Origin: Tenebrio molitor
Lineage: Eukaryota > Arthropoda > Insecta > Coleoptera > Tenebrionidae
DNA length: 64,000 nucleotides
Assembly: GCF_963966145.1 (NCBI RefSeq)
Contig: NC_091048.1
Coordinates: 29,388,001-29,452,000 of the forward strand
Reading direction: 5' to 3'
Shown: piece by piece, positions 57,696 to 64,000 of the stretch
Numbering within the stretch: the first letter of the stretch is position 1
Layout: the number at the start of each line of letters is the position of its first letter
The notes under the pieces: generated by a model
The model's input: the letters and a program-made list of their open reading frames with translations, nothing else
Database searches by the model: none
What the model was told of the DNA's origin: nothing
Translations under genes and position numbers: made by a program

Positions 57696-59072
57696 ATGGC
57701 AATTCGCGGTCCAGCCGCTTCGGTTCAAATTGTTGAACCCCAATTTATTTTAAATGCGGCAGTAATTGCCAATGAAAATTGGAATCTTTACAATCTGCAT
57801 TTTGACGGTGAATTAGCAATCCTTCAATGGTTGGCAAAGCGTCGACTTATCAGAAATTCTTCGCTTTGTCCAACATGTCAGATTCAAATGTCGTTTATCA
57901 AAAGAAATGACATAATTGATAAATGGCGGTGGCAATGTCGGCTGTGCAAAGCATCAGCCAGTGTTCGAAAAAATTCATTTTTTTCGCATAGTCATTTGTC
58001 ACTGCGACAAATTATTATTATAACTTACTGCTGGGCAATGGATTTCCCACAAAATATCATTGCACATGAGGCAGAAATAGGGCAAGGAAGTACCCATACA
58101 ATGGTAGACTGGGCTTCTTTTTGTCGCGAAATATGCGAACAGCATTTAATGGACCACCCGATGGAGATTGGGGGTTTAGACCAGAACGGCATGTCCCTCA
58201 CTGTGGAAATAGACGAATCAAAATTTTTCCACAGGAAATACAACAGGGGGCAATGGAGGGAAGGACATTGGGTTTTCGGGGGCATCGAAAGGAACTCCGG
58301 AAAATGTTTCCTGGTAGAAGTTCCCGATAGAACGGAAGCAACACTATTGGGTATTATAGAAAGGTATTCAGATGTTTTAAGGGACACTGTTTTGCTTATT
58401 ATGTATATTATTATTTAATGGCATCTGCTTTATTTCTCTTGTAAATGTGCTTTGCTTTGTAAAATACGAGTATAAGGGCCAGTTTATAGAAAGATAATTA
58501 AATATTTAATTCGAATTAAATTTTAATGCGCGATTAAGCGATGAATCCGAAACTTCAATTGGTTCAGTTTGATCACGTGTTCAGTAAATCTGGCATTTGA
58601 TTACGATTAACTTAATTTCGCTTCTATAAACTGGCCCTAAGTCTTTTGTTACTTATCTACAGATTTTCAATTACCTCTTTTACAGAATCGAGAGTTACGT
58701 TTTTTTTCTAAATTTTTATCTGCCATTTTTATACTTTTGTCTTTCCCACACAGAATGATTTTACCAGGGACAATAATAATGTCAGATGGTTGGCGGGCAT
58801 ACCACAACATTGGAAACGTGCACGGAGGTATTTACGAACACCACGTGATTATTCACGAGGAAAATTTTGTGTCCCCCGATGATCCCAATGTCCACACTCA
58901 ACATGTTGAGAATATGTGGATGCGGGCCAAAAAAAAACTTCGCCGCCAGTATGGTACATCCGAAGCCCTATTTACATCATATCTACACGAATTTCTGTGG
59001 AGAAATAAACACAAATTTGTAAATAAATTTTCAGCATTTTTAAATTGTATTGCAGAACAATATTTAGTATAA
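57696..59072 (+). CDS. Merlin transposase (IS1595/ISXO2-like DDE)
   Basis: Two exons, 57696-58363 and 58754-59072, join in frame to 328 residues. An N-terminal zinc ribbon has C58/C61 (CPTC) and C81/C84 (CRLC). The DDE catalytic domain has D173 in VEIDESKFFHRKYNRG, D234 in IMSDGWRAY and E275 in HTQHVENMW, the order and context of ISXO2-like transposases. The first frame appears to stop at 58418, but AG|GTATTC at 58364 and CACACAG before 58754 restore the expected IIERMILPGT junction, so this is an intron and not a break. The intron holds a Harbinger-type MITE. The protein should cut and paste Merlin ends. No stop or frameshift is seen in the joined exons. Confidence 0.9.
58476..58637. mobile_element. 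Tourist/Harbinger-type MITE inside the Merlin transposase intron
   Basis: A 162 bp element with ends GGGCCAGTTTATAGAA and the complement TTCTATAAACTGGCCC, flanked by TAA on both sides (58473-58475 and 58638-58640). The 3 bp duplication and the GGGCC ends fit PIF/Harbinger MITEs. It lies wholly within the intron and leaves both splice sites untouched. Confidence 0.8.
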
Positions 59073-59110
59073 CTTTTGTTTTTTATCTGTTTTGTTTTCA
59101 AAAGTAGATA

Positions 59111-59452
59111 TACAGGGCAAGTCACATAAGGCTTATTTCTGAATTTATTTTGTACGCAACCAAAAATACTAATGACGCTTGATACCGTTTATAATGTGAT
59201 TTAATTTAGTAATCAACGTAGGTAAGTAATTGGCTAAAAATGTCAAAATGACAGTTGATGAATTTAATTTTTGATTTCATTAATCAGAACTGGATAACGT
59301 CATTTTGACATTTTTAGCCAAATTACATACCTACTACATTGATTCCTAAATTAAATCTCATTATAAACGGTATCAAGTGGTCAGCGTCATTAGTATTTTT
59401 GGTTGCGTACAAAATAAATTCAGAAATAAGCCTTATGTGACTTGCCCTGTAC
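59111..59452. mobile_element. Foldback element with TACAGGGCAAGTCACATAAGG ends
   Basis: A 342 bp near-perfect hairpin with arms of about 140 bp that read outward to TACAGGGCAAG and CTTGCCCTGTA. It is nested in the Merlin element 38 bp after the transposase stop. It has no coding capacity. Confidence 0.8.
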
Positions 59453-59875
59453 TTACTTATATTATACATTATGTATATAGTTATTTTATATGTAGTTTTT
59501 AAATAAAATTTCCGTAGTTTCATTATACTCGTAGTCCAGTCAGTGGGAGATAAAAATGGTCGTTGCCTTACAAAAGGTGTTTGAGTAGTGACCTTGATGA
59601 AAAATACAAGTTTTCGACCTTGTAAATGTAAAGGGGGTCCATTGTTAGTAAATTTTGCAGATGATCAAATGAAATGTTTTGTGTAATACAGGCTGGTCCC
59701 GGTATAACCTGCCAAAAAAATTCTCGGTCATTAGAAGGATATAACAAGTCCGGAAAACCCCTTTTTATTAGGTCCAAAATAATGTGGATAAATTAACCCC
59801 TATCCACACCCATTAGACGCTGCTGTCGACAAAAAAATATTTAGGTACTATAGTCCATTCCATTTAAGTATGCAG

Positions 59876-60245
59876 TACAGTGTGCCCATTTTATCGGTTC
59901 CCGCCTTAAAAGTACAAAATAGGCAACACAATTTACTTTTCGGAGATTGCTATGTTTAAAAAAATGTTTTTGAAAATTTTCAAAAGGTTGCATTGAATAT
60001 TACCGTCATGGATGACATCAGTCTTCAAATACTTCAAAAATTTGGAAATAGAGGAACTCTAGTTTAAACTATTAGGTTATGCGTTATGTCACTTTGTGGC
60101 ATATTGAATGATTCACTTTGGCTAACTATGTTTCTTATTTTAAAAAGTAAATAATTTCCACCAAGCATTAAGATATCTGTGCAATGTATTATGTGTTGCC
60201 TATTGCTAAACCGTAAGGCGTGAAGAGATAAAATGGGCACCCTGT
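59876..60245. mobile_element. Foldback element with TACAGTGTGCCCATTTTATC ends
   Basis: A 370 bp element with terminal TACAGTGTGCCC and GGGCACCCTGTA. The inverted match extends through ATTTTATC, and a second inward pair (CCGCCTTA...AGGCAACACA with TGTGTTGCCT...AAGGCG) supports a hairpin. It is nested in Merlin. Confidence 0.7.
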
Positions 60246-60570
60246 ATAGAATAGCCTAAAGACTATTTCCCGTCGTTGATTGGTCAAAATGAGAGAAAAG
60301 TTTACACCAAGGCAATTTTTCATAACTACTGTCAAATTTTGATATTTGATCGATTTTTTGGTTATTAATGTGAAACTTGTCGAATTTTTGTATCAAACGC
60401 ATCATTAAACTACAATTTTGTTTTTAGAATACCACTACCGTAAGTTCCTTTATGACTTTTTTTGTTAATTTTCCTTGGAATGTACAGTTGCGGCCGTTGA
60501 AATCTCAGACAGGAAAGATTTAAACATTTTTCGTTTAAAAATTACCGTCACTTTAGACAATATTTATTTG

Positions 60571-61362
60571 TAGTGTTGTGAGGTGCGGTAATTGACTTAG
60601 TCAATGACCCATTTGACCGGTCAATAATTTTCAATGACTTGACGTATTTGACCAGTCATTTTTAAAATTTAAATTTCCCGCTTATAATGTTGAAGATTAT
60701 AGGATATAACGACTGTTTGACTGATGAGATGAGGTTATGTTGGGTTGTCTAATTTCATTTACGTAGCTGCTGACAATGAAGAAATCGATTATGACAATAA
60801 ATAAGTAAATTATGACAATGAAACATCTAAAACTTTAATAAAGATCATTGTGGAAAACGATTAAGCTTTTTATCTATTAGGAAGAATTGGTTTTTGTTTT
60901 TCAATCGTTTTTGTGTCTTCCTAACATGACATACAATATATTTTTACTTTCATAAAATACTTACCTACTTTTTTAAATTCTAAATGAATCTTGAAGTAAG
61001 TATTTTAAAAGAAACTAAAAATACATACACACAGTTGTGTTGAAAGTTTTAAAGCGTTTGAAATTAACAAAAAGTTCAAATTCAAGCAAATATGTTAAAG
61101 AAAAAACAAAGTATAACTTCAAACAATTCAAACTTAACCTCACTTACACAATTTTAGAACAATAATTTATCGATCAATAAATCTTATAAAAAATGGAATT
61201 AAGAACCATTATTTGGTATTAAAATAATCCTTGACATTGAAAGAATCGTTTTGTGATGTTTAGCTAGTTCCTACTTTTTGACCAATAATGACTGGTAATT
61301 GACCGATCAAGGACCGGTCAACTTTGACCAAAAATAAATGACCGGTTATTTATCCATCACTA
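60571..61362. mobile_element. hAT-type non-autonomous element, 8 bp target duplication
   Basis: A 792 bp element whose ends TAGTGTTGTGAGG and (complement of the right end) TAGTGATGGATAA resemble hAT termini. TTTATTTG occurs exactly outside both ends (60563-60570 and 61363-61370), the 8 bp duplication expected for hAT. Several subterminal GACCGGTCA-like motifs lie near both ends and may be transposase-binding sites. No transposase frame is visible. It is nested in Merlin. Confidence 0.82.
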
Positions 61363-61563
61363 TTTATTTGTCACTTTTGACAATGAATTTTCTATTATCG
61401 AAAAAACTTATTTACACACTTAAATTTTTCTCTGTATTGCACCAGTTTCTGCTATCCGATAGTACAAACGAATGTTGTTCGATCCAATTTTATTAATATG
61501 GTACAATAAAAAAAATCAAAATTGTATATTTTTTTAGTTGATCCCCGTATCACTTTTCCAATT

Positions 61564-62294
61564 ACAGAGTGTCCCCAAAAAAAAAGACGAGCCCATAACT
61601 CCGTTATTTATCGGACGATTTTAATTATCTATACACCAAATTAAATGATTGTTAATAGACTACAAAACGGCTTAATACATTCACGTATAGCTCCAAGGGC
61701 TTCAAGAGTAAACTGTCAAAATATTTTTTTTCAAATGGGATTACATACTTTTTTTTAGTAATTCTGATAGAGAGTTTAATTCTGAAAACAACAATGTATC
61801 ACAAGTATAATTTCACATAAAAAAAAAATAACACTGACTTTTGAAACAAATGACGAGCACCAAGCGAAAAGCTATCAAAATTCATTGCGTTACAATGTTA
61901 TAACCAAATTAAGGTAGCTGGAAAAACAAATGACAAATTATATCATGTGGGATTGCGCAGATATGCCGCCAATGTTTAGCGCAAAATAGAACATAGACGA
62001 TAGTAGCGTTTTTTTACTTTTTTTTTGTGAATTTTTGGTATTTAAGTGTATACTTCTGATACATTGTTGTTTTCAGAATAAAAATCTCGATCAGAATTAC
62101 TAAAAAAAAATATGTAATCTCGTTTGAAAAAAAATATTTTGACAGTTTACCCTTGAAGCCCATGGGGCTATACTTGAATTTATTAGACCATTTTGTAGCC
62201 TATTAACAACTATTTAATTTGGTGTACAGATAATTAAAATATTCCGATAAATAACGGAGTTATGGACTCGTCTTCTTTTTTGGGGACACCCTGT
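61564..62294. mobile_element. Foldback element with ACAGAGTGTCCCC ends and long arms
   Basis: A 731 bp element with ends ACAGAGTGTCCCCAAAAAA and the complement TTTTTTGGGGACACCCTGT. Arms of more than 200 bp pair inward, including CGTTATTTATCGGA with TCCGATAAATAACG and a TTCTGAT/ATCAGAA pair. It has no coding capacity and is nested in Merlin. Confidence 0.8.
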
Positions 62295-63085
62295 AAATTT
62301 TCATATACAAATAGAGACACGGAATTTCGGGCATCATTTTTCTGTTACTTCAAAAAATTCTGATGTAAATCACTCTTTATTGTCAACGTGACATTCAAAA
62401 GTCAAATGTTTAAATTTATTTTCTGTTCACGTCAATCGCATGTCAAAATTGAGGTTAATAATGTAAAGCCTATTTTACATTTTTTTGACGGTATATTGAC
62501 AGTGATGGCCGAAATTCCGTGTCTCGAACTGTACGCTAGTACTGAATAAATTAAATAAACAAATAAATTCAATTATTGATAGTTATTTATTACACAAAAT
62601 ATTTGATTTGATCATTTGCAAAATTTACAAAATAAAATTTGACGTTTTTTTGGAGTAAAAATTTCCTTAAATTGCATCTTTCGTCGTTTGTATCTCAGTT
62701 CCTATTAGACTTACAAGAAAAGTATAAATACAAAAAAGTTGGCAAATCGTATCCTTTACAACTTTTATTGGAACTTTTTTCTCATACAATGAACGGTTAT
62801 CGAGTTATTCTGTGAAAACGTGTTTTTGGCACCTTTCATTCAAGATGGCAGCTCGCGTTCCACCCCCAAGGTCGAAAACTTGTATTTTCACTACTCAAAC
62901 AACATATTTCAAAATCATTACTACCTCAAGAATCCCCTCTTATAACTGGACTATTTTCAGTATTTTCTGATATTTATTAATAGCGCGATTTTGTTTTGCT
63001 TCTTTAATAACGTGGTAGAACTATGCACATGTCTGGTTCTGGTACATCTGACAACAAGGGGTCAGAATTATAATGAAGTTTGCAC
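62295..63085. other. Right interior of the Merlin element
   Basis: AT-rich sequence with no gene recognised. Segments at about 62585-62630 and 62870-62915 are inverted relative to 59563-59693 (sharing GGTCGAAAACTTGTATTTTC and a TTTGATCATTTGCAAAATTTAC-like block), so another inverted pair spans much of the element. Confidence 0.5.
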
Positions 63086-63312
63086 TTGCGCACATTTGCC
63101 ACCGTAAAATGCAAGATTACCTGCTTTTTTTATGTACCATTAATACCGTAGTTTAATTATTGTTAAGCATGCATATACATAGATATATGATATATATTTA
63201 GGGTTGCGTCAAATCAAGATTTGGAAAATTAATTTATTCCTCTACACTTGCTTTTACTCTAAACTAAATAAGTTAAAAAAATAGGCGAACATCAAATTTA
63301 CTTTATTCGAGT

Positions 63313-63859
63313 TTAATTATTATGTTTTGCGTATCTTTTAAACGCGTAATCAGCTGCTTCGGGTGCTTTAAAATCTTGTTTATAAGCAGATGAAGAAACT
63401 TGACGAGATTTTTTGTCGTCAAGATCCCATTCTTCCATTTTATCATCCATAACCCCAGATTTTGTTATGTTGCCCTTAAAAGTGTGGTTACTTCACGATA
63501 AAAAAGTAATTAGAACATACAAAATTTGGAAGGTATTCGCTTGAGGGCTGGTGGAACTCTTGTCCACATTCTAACGATCTGGGAATATTACCTTCGAAAG
63601 ATTTGGGGAAATAATTGTAAGACAAGTCGTAGGAGCTGGAGAAATTGTCGACGAAGTTGCCGGCCTTGGGAACGTCTTTTTGTAAGGATACAACTTTTTT
63701 TGATTCCATTTTCTCCAGCTTATCTACGTCTGAGTCTACGAGAACATTTAACTCGTCATCCACGGGAATTTCAGGGAATGATTTAGAATTGGCCACTTCT
63801 TCAGCCTTATAGCTACGGTCAGCAGACCAATTTCCAATCAGTGTTTTGTTTGAATACAT
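63313..63859 (-). CDS. CFAP107-like paralog, gene 3
   Basis: Two coding exons on the minus strand, 63859-63521 and 63474-63313, join in frame to 166 residues starting MYSNKTLIGNWSADRS. As in gene 2, an intron in the leader ends just before the ATG (donor ATAG|GTGTGT at about 63918). The middle segment FSSSYDLSYNYFPKSFEGNIPRS...PSSEYLPNF and the junction F|GNITKSG align with F|GNLTKYG at the same intron in gene 1. The end is SAYKQDFKAPEAADYAFKRY..., and the extra C-terminal exon of gene 1 is missing. A KLEKMESKKVVSLQKDVP insert is shared with gene 2 and absent from gene 1. The frame is intact although Merlin inserted about 190 bp downstream. Confidence 0.78.
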
Positions 63860-64000
63860 CTTTGTCGGCTTCTGGAATGCAAAATTGGTGGAAACTACAA
63901 TCAACGACAACACACACCTATTGCGTATCAACTATCGAGAATCGCGTGACGTGACCCACTACGCACTCACAGAACACAACACAGGACACAATACGCACTA

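Larger units (their letters stand above)
57502..63121 (+). mobile_element. Merlin-superfamily DNA transposon, complete, with nested insertions
   Basis: A 5,620 bp element with perfect 35 bp terminal inverted repeats starting GGTAATCTTGCATTTTACGG. TGCTTTTT is duplicated precisely outside both ends (57494-57501 and 63122-63129). The duplication length of 8 bp and the transposase type fit Merlin, the animal relatives of bacterial IS1016/IS1595. The tandem paralogous copy near 55690 shows the target site without the insertion. The element carries a complete-looking transposase at its left side. The remaining 4 kb contain several younger inserted elements, which account for the unusual length; subtracting those I could delimit leaves roughly 3.2 kb. 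Confidence 0.92.

Noticed and set aside
58364..58418. Premature end of the Merlin transposase suggesting a pseudogene
   Set aside because: A donor at 58364 and acceptor before 58754 restore a continuous conserved junction, so it is an intron.
1..64000. CRISPR arrays, operons, ribosome-binding sites, rRNA or tRNA genes
   Set aside because: The window is eukaryotic nuclear DNA. No regular spacer arrays were seen and I could not recognise any tRNA cloverleaf or rRNA segment by eye.

Overview
The window is nuclear DNA of an insect, most likely a beetle. Split genes have many 45-55 bp introns, coding exons are GC-rich, the non-coding DNA is AT-rich and crowded with short inverted-repeat elements, and the proteins are typical metazoan/insect families, including an innexin. 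Exon structures were built by hand from splice consensus plus reading-frame continuity. Nearly all multi-exon models close in frame to a natural stop; the two exceptions have an unresolved 5' end.

Layout. 1-8885: non-coding 5' territory with a degenerate tandem repeat, a decayed LINE fragment, a long palindrome holding a Tourist-like MITE, and two GC-rich stretches that may hold promoters. 8886-9666 (+): 3' exons of a FAM107-family gene. 10084-25272 (+): a 20-exon DOCK3/4 (sponge) gene, with Innexin 3 nested on the opposite strand in its third intron. 27869-28846 (-): an intronless TFIIA large subunit gene. 30169-31690 (+): an unrecognised two-helix, coiled-coil membrane protein. 35894-36381 (+): a short HES/E(spl)-type bHLH-WRPW repressor with a K box. 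39665-44711 (+): an SLC10-type transporter. 45781-47066 (-) and 47205-50403 (+): a DUF4743-Nudix hydrolase and coatomer gamma, head to head. 50476-51442 (-): the YEATS protein GAS41, tail to tail with coatomer gamma and head to head with TMEM201/Samp1 at 51815-53856 (+). 54226-63931 (-): three CFAP107-like paralogs.

The mobile DNA is the most informative part. A 5,620 bp Merlin-superfamily (IS1016/IS1595-like) transposon at 57502-63121 has 35 bp perfect terminal inverted repeats, a perfect 8 bp target duplication and an apparently complete DDE transposase with one intron. It lies just downstream of the third CFAP107-like gene. The neighbouring tandem copy retains the corresponding unoccupied site near 55690, which independently fixes both ends. 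Five younger elements are nested in it: a Harbinger-type MITE inside the transposase intron, a hAT-type element and three foldback elements. A 367 bp element at 38010-38376 has related termini and its own perfect 8 bp duplication, so it looks like a non-autonomous Merlin relative.

The protein-coding genes are mostly housekeeping or cell-biological (vesicle coat, chromatin reader, nuclear envelope, general transcription, Rac signalling, gap junction), with one Notch-target-like repressor and one sperm/cilia-type gene cluster. They do not form one pathway. The close head-to-head and tail-to-tail arrangement at 45.7-54 kb suggests shared promoters and overlapping 3' ends.
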